From positions 12,353,814 through 12,417,813 of the forward strand of contig NC_061138.1 in the NCBI RefSeq assembly GCF_905220365.1: a DNA stretch of 64,000 nt, given 5' to 3'. The position numbers were made by a program, and so were the translations under genes. The notes below the pieces were generated by a model that was given only the letters and a program-made list of their open reading frames with translations, was not told the origin of the DNA and ran no database searches. This document shows, one piece after another, positions 22,951 to 34,491 of this stretch; within the stretch, counting starts at the first letter, position 1; every line of letters begins with the position of its first letter. This stretch comes from Vanessa cardui (taxonomy: Eukaryota > Arthropoda > Insecta > Lepidoptera > Nymphalidae).

Positions 22951-23155
22951 TACGATCGCCTCTTGGCTATTTCATTTCATTTAAATTGTTTAATATACTT
23001 AATACATGAGACAAAAAAAATAACCCGCTGAGTTTCTTTCGCTGGTTTTTCTCAGGGCATTTTCATTTCCGAACCGGTGTTACTGTTTCAATAGACCATC
23101 AGTAAAAAAAGTGTAATACATCTATATTGAATAAAGCAATATGAGTTTGAGTTTT
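22951..23155 (+). mobile_element. 3' UTR of the same non-LTR element, variant of family A
   Basis: After the stop, GCTGAGTTTCTTTCGCTGGT, TCCGAACCGGTGTTACTG and ATTGAATAAAGC appear in the same order as in family A tails but diverged. The end is GAGTTTGAGTTTT in place of TATTTTGATTTTG. Confidence 0.7.
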
Positions 23156-23576
23156 ATTTCCATTATATATAGAGAAGTGTATCATACAGACATTAACCAT
23201 GAAATGACAACCAATTTTATTACGTCATAACAAAAGGCAGAGCGGTCGGTTAATAGTCTGTTTAATTTGTATAATTATCACTATTCAGTGTACTGTTTTA
23301 TTTATCTACTAATAAAACTCATCAAATAAATGTAATTAGTTTTAGACATAGAAAAATGTACAGTGTATTTATGATTCTATATATTTCTAATAGTGGATAT
23401 TGTGTTGTTGCGATGTAAAAGATAGAATAGTAGTAAGGTCTGGTTTAAATATAAAATAATATATTTTTATGTTAGAGTCGCGCTGGTTTTGTTTGGAATA
23501 TAAATAAATAAAAGAATGCTCGTATTGTCACTAACAAAGCTACCAATACATGAAACAAACTAATAAATCAAAAAAC

Positions 23577-24135
23577 TAAATCAAAATAAACTTTATTCAA
23601 GTAGGTTTTTACAAGCACTTTTGAATCGTCATTTTACAATTAAGTGAAGCTACCACCGGTTCGGAAAGTAAATTCTACCGAGAAGAACCGACAAAAAATT
23701 CAGTAGTTACTCTTTTTTAACATTTAAAAAATACAAAGTCAAGTTAATTAAATACAATTATTTCAATTAATATATCCGCTTGGAAGTCAACGGGTATTAA
23801 CTCCACGCTTTTTATCATCTATTAAATCTTGAATCGAATCATATGCTTTTTTTTCCAATGTATTTTTTATAAACGATTTGAATTTACGAAACGGCAAAGT
23901 TAAAAATGTCTGCGGAATTTTATTATAGAACCTTGCCCCAAGAAGGATTTATTGATTTGCGGAGTCGGAAACCTGGCGTTATAAGCTTCTTATGTTATTA
24001 TATATATAATCCTTACTTTTAGTGCACATACAATGATTGTCACTGATTTTATCAAACTGATCGATGTTACTGTGAAAATACATACCTAATATTGTTGTAA
24101 ATATATGCAACAGTGAGTATTCCTACATTGTTAAA
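23577..24135 (-). mobile_element. Non-LTR 3' end with C-terminal coding remnant (family A)
   Basis: The tail CAAAATAAACTTTATTCAAG lies at the left. Rightward, the - strand encodes the decayed ORF2 end: a region like GQGSIIKFRRHF, then FVNSN, a KKAYY-like block and DxxKxxWN-stop. One of the longest family A copies in the window. Confidence 0.8.
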
Positions 24136-24224
24136 AAATAAATACCTCGGTCGAAATCATAAAATATGAAAGAATAATTGAACCGCCTAATAAATCTAAA
24201 CTATCTGCATATTATAGTTCAAGT

Positions 24225-24297
24225 AAATCTGTTCAGCGGTTTCAGAGTGAAGAGGTAAAAGACATAGTTCCTTTCACATCCATAATATTAGTATAGA
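24225..24297 (-). mobile_element. Helitron-like 5' end fragment
   Basis: On the - strand it starts TCTATACTAATATTATGGAT then GTGAAAGGAACTATG. The rest is missing after CCGCTGAACAGATT. Confidence 0.45.
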
Positions 24298-24499
24298 AGT
24301 ATATATGTATGTATGCGTCTGTAGTTTACGTGTACAAGTACAAAATTAAATAGTATTTTCAAATATTCGAAGTAAATCAAAAAATTGATGATGCATTGAA
24401 ACAAAAAAAAATTGAAACTTCAGAACGACGGGCGCGTCAAAAAACTGGTATTGTTAACCTGAAAAGTGGAGCGAGATATAGGCCGCCTGTCTACCTGGC

Positions 24500-24513
24500 G
24501 CGTTGCGCAACGC
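24500..24513. repeat. 14-bp perfect GC-rich palindrome
   Basis: GCGTTGCGCAACGC is exactly self-complementary. It lies in a GC-rich patch (about 24420-24530) of unknown origin. Confidence 0.5.
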
Positions 24514-24587
24514 AGCGCCATGAACGATCCATATCTATACGAATTCGTATATTACAAAAGTAGACTCAACAACTATTATATATATTT

Positions 24588-24765
24588 ATTACATTTTTAA
24601 ATGTTAAAAAAGAGTAACTACAGAGTTTCTTGCCGGTTCTTCTCGGTAGAATCTACTTTCCGAACCGGTGGTAGCTTCACTTAATTGTAAAATGACGATT
24701 CAAAAGTGCTTGTAAAAGCCTACTTAAAGTTTATTTTGATTTGATTTGATTGGATTTGATTATTA
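24588..24765 (+). mobile_element. Non-LTR 3' end (family A), UTR only
   Basis: Contains AAAAAGAGTAACTACAGAGT, TTGCCGGTTCTTCTCGGTAG and GACGATTCAAAAGTGCTTGT, and ends in a repeated (TTGAT)n-like tail. Confidence 0.85.
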
Positions 24766-24774
24766 TATAATACA

Positions 24775-24911
24775 CTAGCGACCCGTCCCGTATACCTTAG
24801 GGTTCAAGATTGTTTCATAACTAATTTCATCAAATTCGGTTCATTGGTTTGGAAGTGTAAGAAAAACAGACAGAGAGAGTTATTTTCACATATATAATAT
24901 TAGTATTGTAG
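24775..24911 (-). mobile_element. Helitron-like element, short
   Basis: On the - strand it ends GACGGGTCGCTAG|T at 24775 and begins near 24911 with TACAATACTAATATTATATA and GTGAAAATAACTCTC. It sits 10 bp from the end of the preceding retrotransposon tail. Confidence 0.65.
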
Positions 24912-24972
24912 TTTAATTAAGGCATTCTTTGAAGCGTTAATTACGACTGATTATGACTACAGTCATATTTAC

Positions 24973-25267
24973 AACAACAACAGCCTGTAAATTTCCACTA
25001 CTGGGCTAAAGGCCTCCTCTCCCTTTGAGGAGGAGGTTTGGAACATATTCCACCACGCTGTTCCAATGCGGGTTGGTGGAATACACATGTGGCGGAATTT
25101 CTATGAAATTTGTCACATGCAGGTTTCCTCACGATGTTTTCCTTCACCGCTGAGCACGAGATGAATTATAAAGACAAATTAAGCACATGAAACAGCGGTG
25201 CTTGCCTGGATTTGAACCCGCAATCATCGGTTAAGATGCACGCGTTCTAACCACTGGGCCATCTCGA
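24973..25267 (-). mobile_element. SINE family A, full length
   Basis: Runs from the (CAA)n tail and CCTGTAAATTTCCACTACTG to the head complement CCACTGGGCCATCTCGACTC. It shares AGCACATGAAACAGCGGTGC and GACTCTCA with 25841-26102 and 51597-51873, a local subfamily. Confidence 0.9.
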
Positions 25268-25840
25268 CTCTCACATTTTTACACTTACGTTTATTTACAC
25301 TGGCTTACTTTTAAATTAAGTAGGAGCACATCTATATTCCCCATATAATTTAATTATTTCAATCAACATACCTAAACAATTTTGAATTCATTTCATTCAC
25401 TATATCGATAAAATCGTTTTTCAAAATAAAAGTCATTAGTACGTGATACTGCAAGTACATGAGATGGAATATAAAAACGCCGTGAACCCAACAGCATCCT
25501 AAATCCATTAGTATATTGAATACGCAAAACATCGGAAAATCTGTGTTACAGTGTGTGGCATCTCTACAACTGGAACTTTACTTTCTCGTTCGAAATTACT
25601 TATATTCATTTTGTAAAACTTTCAATCATAAAGTAAATTTGGATTGTTTGTAACAGCCTGTACATACCAGGCGGGACGACCGGATCGTATTGTTTTCATC
25701 TTGCGTCATAATGATTGGATGATGAGAGTGTTTGTCGCTTCTAATTTATCTATTTTGTATAATTTTCTTTGCCTACCCTATTTTTGTTCTCTTTCTTGTT
25801 TTTTTTTTTTTTTATTGATATTTCTTTATATGCCTAAATT

Positions 25841-26102
25841 AATGCCTCCTCTCCCTTTGAGGAGAAGGTTTGGAACATATTCCACCACGCTGTTCCAATA
25901 CGGTTTGGTGGAATACACATGTAGCAGAATTTCTTTGACATTTGTCACATGCAGGTTTCTTCACGATGTTTTCCTTCACCGCTGAGCACGAGATGAATTA
26001 TAAAGACAAATTAAGCACATGAATCAGCGGTGCTTGCCTGGGTTTGAACCCGCAATCATCGGTTAAGATGCACGCGTTCTAACCACTGGCCCATCTCGAC
26101 TC
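25841..26102 (-). mobile_element. SINE family A, tail truncated
   Basis: Near-identical to 24973-25267 from GCCTCCTCTCCCTTTGAGGA to the head CTGGCCCATCTCGACTCTCA. The A-box region has GGGCCA in place of GGCCCA. The 113-codon ORF crossing its left part is chance. Confidence 0.9.
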
Positions 26103-27705
26103 TCATAACGTATTATGTTAAATTTATATGTTAGGGGGAGTGCATTAGTCTGTCTGTAGATTCGCGATAAATTCCAAAACTACTGAACGGATTTTCATGC
26201 GCTTTTCACTAATAGATAGAGATTCATTAGCAGGTTTAGATATAATTTATTAGGGTTTTTGTGTAAATAAGTTGAAAAAGTAGTTGCATCTAATGAAACG
26301 TCATTTTTGGAAGGTTGACAAGAATTGACATTTATTGACAAATAATATCATTAAAACAAAAATTACTAATAATAAATTAGCTGAAATATAAAATAATAAT
26401 TGTAATTTTTACATATAAGGTTGATTCACCAATTGTTGCACACACGCCCATTTATTTTCCCGCGCTTTTCGATATATGTCACCCAAGATGACAGATGCAG
26501 AACTACACAGATAATATATACTAATACAAAAGATAAATCTTATATTCATTAATATGTTATTATAAATCTGTGTATATTACCATAATCATTAATTACAAAA
26601 TACTTTAATCAATTTCTGGTTTGCTAATATTATAACAAGAACAATATAACAGTATAACATACGCCTGACCGTATTTCGCGCTGCCTCCCGCCAAAATTGA
26701 ACGAATTAAAAAGCCATCTGACAGCTTGACGTATGACGTTCGGAAAGTCACACTTATTTATTTTTATAATGCGAAATAATCTGTGCCCTCTTGGCACAAA
26801 GAAAAGCCATAAAAAAAAAAAAATATTTTTATAATATTGACATTAAATTATAGATTACAAATATTTCAATATTAAACTAGACGGTTTTTTTAATAAATTA
26901 CGAGATCCGATTAAAGCTATTTCTGGACAACATTTAACAGAAAACTCTACCATTAATACATTTAAGGCATATCAACAATGAATCAACATGTTAACCCAGC
27001 GGCATCATAACTAGAGTTTGAATAATTTAAGTGGTTCAGCTAGCACGCATATAAATGATTCAAGATTTACTTGAAGCTGGATAGATGGAAATGAACGAAT
27101 GAATGGATGAACGGATGAACGAATGTAAGCTTTGGTGAATGCCAAATATTCGGAGAGTTGCTTGCAATATTATACAACATTGAGAGATCTAGTACAACGC
27201 TTCAGATATTTATTTATTGTAGAAAAGTTAATAATATTTTTTTTAAATATTTTATTTTTCTATAATTATAAACATGAAATTATACAAACGATGAACGAAG
27301 ATTGCAATTGAAAACAGCGCAAATACAATAGTCTTGATCCCACAGTATGAAAATATAGTAAAAAATCTGCACGTCTAACATTCAGACAGTAGTATAATAT
27401 TGTGTTAGAATAAAAATCCTATTTTCAAATTAAAGGAAACAGAAGGTATAAGATACACAGGAGGTCAGTCATAGCTTATTTACGTTTTACTTGAGTTAAC
27501 ATAGAAATACTGGACTTCTGTGAAAAACCAGCCTTGCCATTCGAATGAATTGAGTCAATTTTTGTCCATTCCGTATTCAGTTGCTTGTTTGAACTGGCTG
27601 CTCGTTACAATCAATATTGTACCTTCATATCAAAACTCGTTACGCTGTGGAAATATGTGAGAGAGTTCACAGCTTGGCAATTTAGTGATGCCATTATTAT
27701 TTTAA
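26103..27705. other. Mostly unrecognised DNA; possible Helitron-like remnant at its left
   Basis: At about 26135-26290 GTCTGTAGATTCGCGATAAA and CTACTGAACGGATTTTCATG look like the interior of Helitron-like elements, without ends. A hairpin GTGCC-CTCTT-GGCAC lies near 26783-26799 before an A-run. (ATGAACGA)n-like short repeats occur near 27090-27120. No exon was recognised. Confidence 0.35.
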
Positions 27706-27709
27706 ATGC

Positions 27710-27850
27710 TCATACATTTATTACAGTTATTAAATACGGGATATTTACCATGTTTTTTATTCTTATTCGGTCGAGCTCGTTATTTCGACATTATCTACGA
27801 ATGTCTTGTTCACGCGACTCAAATAATAAAAAATAAAAAACATGGTAAAT
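27710..27850 (+). mobile_element. TIR MITE, copy 1 (right end eroded)
   Basis: TTACAGTTATTAAATACGGG and ATATTTACCATGTTTTTTAT form the left end. The core TATTTCGACATTATCTACGA is shared with 37889-38069. The right inverted end keeps only AAAAAACATGGTAAATA. Confidence 0.7.
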
Positions 27851-27919
27851 AAAATCTTAAACGTACATTTATATGTATTTGTTGATGGATAAAACTGAGT
27901 GTACCTAATTTAAGTATTT

Positions 27920-28440
27920 TTTAATCAAAATATACTTTATTCAAATATCAAATTAAAATTATTTTTTTTTAATTTTAATTTACATTTTATAGAACTGTAT
28001 TTAGTAAAGTTACCACTGTTTGGAATGTAGATTCTACCGAGAAGATCCAACAAGAAACTTAGTAGTTTTTCTTTTCCAGCACTGTATAAACCATACTTAT
28101 AAGTATTACACAGTTAGTACAGGGTTTTGGGCTCCAGTCTCCCAATTGAACTCATTATTAAAGATCTGTGCTAGAAAATAAATCATTATTACTTACAATA
28201 CAAAGTTATGTTAATTTAATAATATTATATTTTGTATAAATGGTTTAAAGTCAACGTCTTCTCGTGTTTAATATTAATGAATTTTAATAAATAATTAAAT
28301 TTTATAATCGGTGATTTAAAGTTACAAAAATCCACGGAATTTTAATATAGAAACGAATACCTGTATAATAATAATTCAAATTGTTTCTAATAAAGTTCGC
28401 AAAAAGGTAAAATTTTAAGACATTCTTTATTTTTTCGATA
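27920..28440 (-). mobile_element. Non-LTR 3' end (family A), diverged, with insert
   Basis: Starts ATCAAAATATACTTTATTC. TGTAGATTCTACCGAGAAGA gives the family block. An AT-rich stretch near 27955-27985 interrupts the usual order. The right part keeps remnants of the C-terminal coding region. Confidence 0.6.
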
Positions 28441-28675
28441 CATTTAACCGACTTAAATAAATTCGTGTGACCCGGCTTTCTAAGGTGATTTTTATTTCAC
28501 ACCTATTAAATAGACGTTGAATAGTTGAATCTTTATCGGACTCTTGAACAAGAATGAATGAACTGGTCTTTTGAATTTCAAAGACTTCATCGATTCAAGG
28601 GTCATTTGTCAAGGGACTTTCATAATTAGCAACACAAGATCACTGTAATTTAACAAGATGATAATGATCAGAAAA

Positions 28676-28905
28676 AATGTGTCGAGTGGTGTGTACGCCG
28701 GTTTTCATGGGTACGCCACTGCAAGGTCCCGGGTTCGATTCCCGGCTGAGTCGATGTAGATTATCATTAGTTTCCTATGTTGTCTTGGGTCTGGGTGTTT
28801 ATGGCACCGTCGTTACTTCTGATTTTCCATAACACAAGTGCTTTAGCTACTTACATTGGGATCGGAGTAATGTATGTGATGTTATCTCATATTTATACTT
28901 AATTT
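28676..28905 (+). mobile_element. tRNA-derived SINE (family B), reference copy
   Basis: The head has GTCGAGTGGTGTGTACGCCG and CGGGTTCGATTCCCGGCTGA, a complete pol III B box. The body has GTCTTGGGTCTGGGTGTTTA and CACCGTCGTTACTTCTGATT, and the tail GGAGTAATGTATGTGATGTT. Other copies: 6153, 21045, 22500, 37376, 49763, 56147. Confidence 0.85.
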
Positions 28906-29369
28906 TACATAAATTTCTTACACAACATCGGAAAGAAGTTATAATACTCAACAAAATAATACAAAACAATACAATGTTACGAAAACATGATTTCGAGGTT
29001 TCAAAACCCTTTTCTGAAACTACAATCAAATCGAACGGATTCAAATACTCAATTTAAAAATACGTTTCCTTAATTGAATTCCTTGTAATACCAAAAACGA
29101 AGAAAACTGACAGAGGATGGACGTATGTTTCAGGCAAAAACAACTATAGGGCTATTCTGTAATAAGAAACTCGAATCTCACCACAGACACGATAGTGTAA
29201 TATGACAGATTTTAATACGTGCCACTGTCTATTATAATTATAAAATTTATTAGATACACGTGTCGAAAGGACGTATCGTCGATTTCACGAATGACACCAA
29301 GTGATCTCTTAATGAATCGCACTGCTGAATGGATTTGGATTAAAGGTGAAATAAAGATAGCTTATCACT

Positions 29370-29663
29370 TTGAAAGTGAAACCGATAGCCGAGAAGTTAT
29401 GGGGAAAGCGGCTATATGTGTATGTACATGTAATGCGGAGGAATGAGGAACATATTGTGAGGAAGGCCTTGAGCATGGATGTGGATGGATATAGAGGTAG
29501 AGGACGACCAAGGAAACGATGGATGGATTGTGTGAATGACGATATGGTTAAAAAGAATGTTACTTGTGAGATGACGTCTGACAGAGAAGTATGGAAGGAT
29601 GCACATGCTGTACCGACCCCAAATAAAATTGGGATAGGGGCAGGAGGATGATGATGATGATAT
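29370..29663 (+). pseudogene. RTE-type non-LTR retrotransposon, C-terminal end
   Basis: The open frame encodes a C-terminal tail common in RTE-clade retrotransposons of Lepidoptera: VMRRNEEHIVRKALSMDVDG, then YRGRGRPRKRWMDCVNDDM, then TSDREVWKD, ending GIGAGG-stop. The GRGRPRKRWMDCV block is the main evidence. The stop is followed by (GATGAT)n, the microsatellite tail usual for RTE elements. All of the endonuclease and reverse transcriptase are missing, so this is a 5'-truncated copy. Its frame is still open, which suggests a fairly young insertion. The - strand ORF at 29412-29666 is a shadow. Confidence 0.8.
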
Positions 29664-30166
29664 CACTTTACATATATGTTATCTAAAACCCGCTCTCCCC
29701 CTGTCTCAACTTGACGGTGGCTTTTATTAAATCATAAAACAATAAGACTCATTTCTAATAATTATATACCATAATTAATCCTAACTTTTACGACAGTTTC
29801 TCTTCAAAATATGTTTAGCAATAAGTTTCGGTATAACCTTATACATCGTAATATCTTAAAGAGCTTAGTGTCATCCCTAACTTAAGGCAATTTTACGATG
29901 GGTTTATGAACTCATCTTTACAGCACTTTTATGAGAATTACGCCCCTAACGACTTCCGAAGGAGCGTTATGTGGTCATAACTGCATGTATTTCGAGGTTT
30001 GAACTTTGTAATGTTATGAATACTTTGACATTTTATCACGAATACCACTGAAGTTTGAAGTCTTGCGTCGAGTCGTGTTTTTACAACCCATATACTTGGA
30101 TTTTACGCAATAACGAACGAAACCTTCATTCTGTACCTATATGATTACCACTCAATATCAAAATTA
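29664..30166. other. No recognised feature
   Basis: AT-rich DNA with no ORF of note and no repeat recognised. Confidence 0.4.
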
Positions 30167-30330
30167 TAATCAAAATAATTTTTGACAAGTACGCACGTAA
30201 AAGAACGCTTGTATCGTCAGATTCAGATTGTTTATATAAATTAGATTCTCCCGAGAAAAACCGGCAAGAAATTCAGTAGTAATCTTTTCCACCATTTTCA
30301 TTACAAAGTATATCAGTGAACAACGTTTAT
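30167..30330 (-). mobile_element. Non-LTR 3' end (family A), degenerate
   Basis: Keeps TTAGATTCTCCCGAGAAAAA, CCGGCAAGAAATTCAGTAGT and a diverged CAAAATAATTTTTGACAAGT tail. Confidence 0.55.
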
Positions 30331-30536
30331 GATAAAATTCATTGATTGATTATTCCATCATGCGGTCCATATATCAAAGCTTATTGGTTTGTTTCGGTTT
30401 GAAAAGGATAAACGGAGGGAACTTACATGGGACTGTCGACACATTTGTCATCTGACAATCTTCCTATTAGTAATATCTATAAGGAAATATGAACACTTAC
30501 GATCAGATGATGTATTGATTACATGTCTTCCCAAAA

Positions 30537-30802
30537 CAACAGCAACAATAGTCTGTAAATTTCCCACTGCCGGGCTAAGGTCGTCTTTCACGCAGTTCTG
30601 GACTGGTTGGTAGAATACACATGTGGCAGAATTTCTATGAAATTAGACACATACAGGTTTACTCACGATGTTTTCCTTCACCGCCGAGCACGAGATGAAT
30701 TATAAACACAAATTAAACACATGAATATTCAGTGGCGCTTGCCTTTGATTGAACCCTCAATCATCGGTCAATGCACGCGTCCAACCACTGGTCCATCTCG
30801 GC
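30537..30802 (-). mobile_element. SINE family A
   Basis: CAACAGCAACAATAGTCTGT, AATACACATGTGGCAGAATT, CCTTCACCGCCGAGCACGAG and the head complement CCACTGGTCCATCTCGGCC are all present. A part of the tail region near 30580 is missing. Confidence 0.85.
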
Positions 30803-30949
30803 CTTCCCAAAACAATAATATTTTTTCGTATATCGTAAATAGAATATTCAAAGTCTAAACTAAAATTCATTACGAATTGAAAGACGTGCCTCAGATCAAT
30901 GAAAATTTCCGTCAGAGCAAAGAATAAAATGCATTTCGAATACAAATTA

Positions 30950-31135
30950 AGCAGTTGAAGTCATGACGATAGTTAAGATCCGAGTGCTTATCGGGCTATC
31001 TCGACATTTTATATCTTCAGATAAAAGTGAAATAATAGCCTGCTAATGTCCTACTCGGGTAAATCCTCCCCTTTTGAGGAAAAAGTTTATGAGTTTCCAC
31101 AACGCTACATCAATGAGATCTGATCGAAGCATGGT
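30950..31135 (-). mobile_element. Two degenerate SINE A pieces
   Basis: A head-like piece (about 30955-31003, with GATAGTTAAGATCC and GGGCTATCTCGA) is followed by a tail-like piece (about 31035-31130, with AATAGCCTGCTAATGTCC and CCTCCCCTTTTGAGG). Head and tail are in swapped order, so this is probably two separate old insertions. Confidence 0.4.
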
Positions 31136-31339
31136 TAAGATTGTCATCCGATACATTCGAGTTTCATCAAGTTGTTTTTTTTTTAACAGCTTGTAATATT
31201 AACAGCATGGGAGTTATTAAAAACAATTTTGGCAAACATTAATGCCGTACTGCTTGTCCGAGATTTTGTTCACCTGTTCTTACCATTAGATCATCGGGAA
31301 CAGTGGCGGCAATGCAATCGCCCTCGCGCCCGAAATTTG

Positions 31340-31545
31340 GAAAAAAACAAGGGCCTCGCAAACAGGGTGGACAACAGGCCCACATTCGATCTTGCGCCAC
31401 CACTGATCGGGGAGTCACGGCCTCACGGTGTTGAAAAAGTACAACATTTGGATACCGGAAAAAAATAAAAACAAAGGCCTCGCAAACTGTATCTTGCCCA
31501 CATTAAGATTCGATCTTTCACCGCTACTGATCGGGGAGACACGAT
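31340..31545 (+). repeat. Imperfect direct repeat of about 75 bp
   Basis: GGCCTCGCAAAC, TTGC, CCCACATT, GATTCGATCTT and CTGATCGGGGAG occur in the same order at about 31350-31415 and again at about 31463-31540. The unit is GC-rich compared with its surroundings. Confidence 0.6.
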
Positions 31546-31949
31546 GAATATTAATATTCTATACGAAAAGTGTATATTTTTTTTGCTATCGGCTATGCAA
31601 ATGAATAACAGCTATCGACACAGCTTGAGAAAGATTAACCATTCCTTACCCCAATAAACCACCGACCTTGATTAGATTAGAGGTTATACTTGCCTGGTAT
31701 GACGTTAATTGACGTTTATTTGAACAGTCAGTTTGTTTTTTGATATTTAAAATGTATTATGAAAATAAATTGAAAACTAAATTACTAAGATCAAATCAAT
31801 CAATACAAATTGAATCGTACTTTATTCGTACATATTATATTTAACTAGTTACCACTACAACTTTATAAACGGAGAAATGTTGACAAAGTACTTACACAAA
31901 TGATTTAAATATATCGAATTAAAAAAAAAGTTAAGCATCTACTCAAACT

Positions 31950-32202
31950 GAGATGGCCCAGTGGCTACAACGCGTGCATCTTAACCGATGATTGCGGGTT
32001 CAAACCCAGGCAAGCACCACTATATATGTGCCTAATTTGTGTTTATAATTCATCTCGTGCTCGGCGGTGAAGGAAAATATAGTGAGGAAACCTGCATGTG
32101 TCTTATTTCATCGGAATTCTGCCACATGAGCATACCACCAACCCTCTCCTTTATGGAAGAGAAAGGGCTTATCCCAGCAGTGGGAAATTTACAGACTGTT
32201 AC
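31950..32202 (+). mobile_element. SINE family A, short deletion
   Basis: The head GAGATGGCCCAGTGGCTACA and B box TGCGGGTTCAAACCCAGGCA are well preserved. About 35 bp between CCACCAACC and CTCTCC, present in other copies, are deleted. Confidence 0.85.
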
Positions 32203-32507
32203 TACTACTACCATCTACTCAAGTAATATTAATGATATCAATTTTACGAAATCTAATATTTCGTCATCAAAACTAAAGACGGCAAGCTTATTTCTCCGAG
32301 GCGCGGTTCATTATAGAAGTTTCACGTTCATTAATTAATTATTCGGTTCGCGCAGTTTACGTACTAATTCGTTACTGTCTCGAAGCCCCTGGGATAACGC
32401 TTGCATGTACTTGAACTGTATACAGTCGAATATGTAGATGATAATAATATTCGAACATTCTGTATAGCTAATATAAGACCTTTTTACAAATTTTCCACCG
32501 TTTATAC

Positions 32508-32742
32508 TTTTACTTTACTTGGTGGTAGGGCTTTGTGCTAGCCCGTCTGGGTACCACCCACTCAACAGTTATTCTTCCGCCAAATAACAGTAACAGACAT
32601 AACATCTTAGTTCCCAAGGTTGGTGGCACATTGATGATGTAAAGAATAGTTAATATTTCTTACAGCGTCAATGTCTATGGGTGACCACTTACCATCAGGT
32701 GGCCTAAATGCTCGTCCGCCAACCTATACCATAAAAAAACTG
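32508..32742 (+). repeat. Short dispersed repeat (family C)
   Basis: Contains TTTACTTGGTGGTAGGGCTT, CCCGTCTGGGTACCACCCAC, ATCTTAGTTCCCAAGGTTGG, TCTATGGGTGACCACTTACC and CCAACCTATACCATAAAA. Part of the middle is missing compared with 34108. The A-rich end suggests a SINE or other retroposed sequence; its source is unknown. Confidence 0.75.
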
Positions 32743-32769
32743 ATCGATTTAATGATATAATTATAAGAA

Positions 32770-32900
32770 CTTTGTGTCCATAATATCTCTCATGCTTGGT
32801 GATGAAATATCGGTAGAAAAACTGCGTACGACACATGAAATTCTGCCATATGTTTATCTACCAAACTCCACTAGACAACCGTCGTGAAAGCTCCCTTAGT
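32770..32900 (+). mobile_element. SINE family A body, degenerate
   Basis: ATAATATCTCTCATGCTTGG, GAAATTCTGCCATATGTTTA and TCTACCAAACTCC resemble the family A body. Head and tail are missing. Confidence 0.35.
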
Positions 32901-33208
32901 TTACCGTGTCTTTAAGTGTTTTTCCTCTAAAAATATATACGTTAACCTACATGATATATGGCATGTATTCATTCTTTAAAAAGTAATAGAAAAATGTGTG
33001 TAAAGTATACTCGGCTTTCGTAGTTATTTTTTTTTTTAACTAAACGATTGACATTTGGTTTATTCTTGTATTACCTTTTTATTTTAAACGTTATTTTTTT
33101 TAAACACGCCAAGCAGGTTGCAATACCGCCGTCGCCTAATAAATCGAGCGGGATGGTTGAAAGGACCTGTGACACATTTCCCCGCAGTCACAAAGCCCAG
33201 GGGGTGTG

Positions 33209-33494
33209 AGCAACAACAGCCTGTAAATTTCCCACTGCTGGGCTAAGGCCTCCTCTATCTTTGAAGAGAAGGCTTGGAATATGCACCACGCTGTTTCAAT
33301 GCGGGACACATGTGGCAGAATTTCTATGAAATTAGACACAAGCAGACTTCCTCACCATGTTTTCCTTTACCGCCGAGCACGAGATAAATTTTAAACGCAA
33401 ATTAAAAACACGAATATTCAGTCGTACCGGCCTGGGTTTGAACCCGCAATCATCGAATAAGATGCACGCGTTCTAACAACTGAGCCATCTCGGC
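33209..33494 (-). mobile_element. SINE family A
   Basis: CAACAACAGCCTGTAAATTT, CCCACTGCTGGGCTAAGGCC, ACACATGTGGCAGAATTTCT and the head complement CAACTGAGCCATCTCGGC are present in order. Confidence 0.85.
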
Positions 33495-34107
33495 TGTTAC
33501 ATATACGCGATGTAAAATAACCATTCCAATATGCTATGAATACGTGAAAGGCAACATTAACTTCAAATATGCCACCCACAGCTGTGGGCAATTGAACGTT
33601 GAAAGATGGTATTGTTCAAAGCGAAGCTCACAATATGTAGAGGACAAACGCTTCTTTGAAAATATTTTTCACTTACATTTGGGAAATGCTTTCAAAGTAA
33701 CTACATCACGCTTATGTTCTCGAATACGAATGACGTAAACTTCGGATCAGGTCGGAAATCGATGTCGATAATTGAATATTTACATATTTTTGACACAACA
33801 ATTGTTTATCCTCTCGAGCAATAAAAATACATCCTCAAATCTCTGGGAATAAATAAAGTGAAACGTCATAAAAAGTACGAATATCTTATTCGCTATGTTT
33901 ACGGCAAAATATTTATGTTATTTCGCTTAATATCACCGGGTTCGCTCTTTCTATAAAAATCAATTCCGAATACACGCTGATTTGACATATTTTGTATGAA
34001 AAAGCACGAGAGGCAAACACTATATTGCATGTCTCAACGCGGGAGCTTGTGGCGTTCTACTTTCAATATGTGACGATTTTAAAATATATAATCATTCCTT
34101 CATAAAG
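33495..34107. other. No recognised feature
   Basis: A 64-codon ORF (33544-33738) has no recognisable motif. No repeat was recognised. Confidence 0.4.
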
Positions 34108-34412
34108 ACTTTTTTACTTGGTTTTAGGGCTTTGTGCAAGCCCGTCTGGGTAGGTACCACCCACTCATCAGTTATTCTACCACCAAATAACAGTACTCAG
34201 TATTGTTGTGTTCCGGTTTGAAGGGTGAGTGAGCCAGTGTAACTACAGGCACAAGGGACATAATATCTTAGTTCCCAAGGTTGGGGGCACATTGACGATG
34301 TAAAGAATAGTTAATATTTCTTACAGCTTCATTGTCTATGGGTGGTGGTGACCACTTATCATCAGGTGGCCTATATGCTCGTCCGCCAACCTATACCATA
34401 AAAAAAAAAAAA
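34108..34412 (+). repeat. Short dispersed repeat (family C), reference copy
   Basis: Runs from TTTTTTACTTGGTTTTAGGG through CAGTACTCAGTATTGTTGTG, GAAGGGTGAGTGAGCCAGTG, ACATTGACGATGTAAAGAAT and ATGCTCGTCCGCCAACCTAT to an A-run. Other copies: 5150, 32508, 45716, 51043, 57243. No coding capacity and no clear TIR. Confidence 0.8.
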
Positions 34413-34491
34413 ACAAAAAAATTCTTATATTAAAAATAAGATATTAAATCAATGAAGAAGGGATATTCTAAACACAACAATTATTACAATA

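Noticed and set aside
25644..25985. 113-codon + strand ORF
   Set aside because: Crosses into a SINE A copy in reverse and has no domain.
28680..28755. tRNA gene
   Set aside because: The complete B box belongs to SINE B; the sequence continues into the SINE body and the acceptor arm does not pair.
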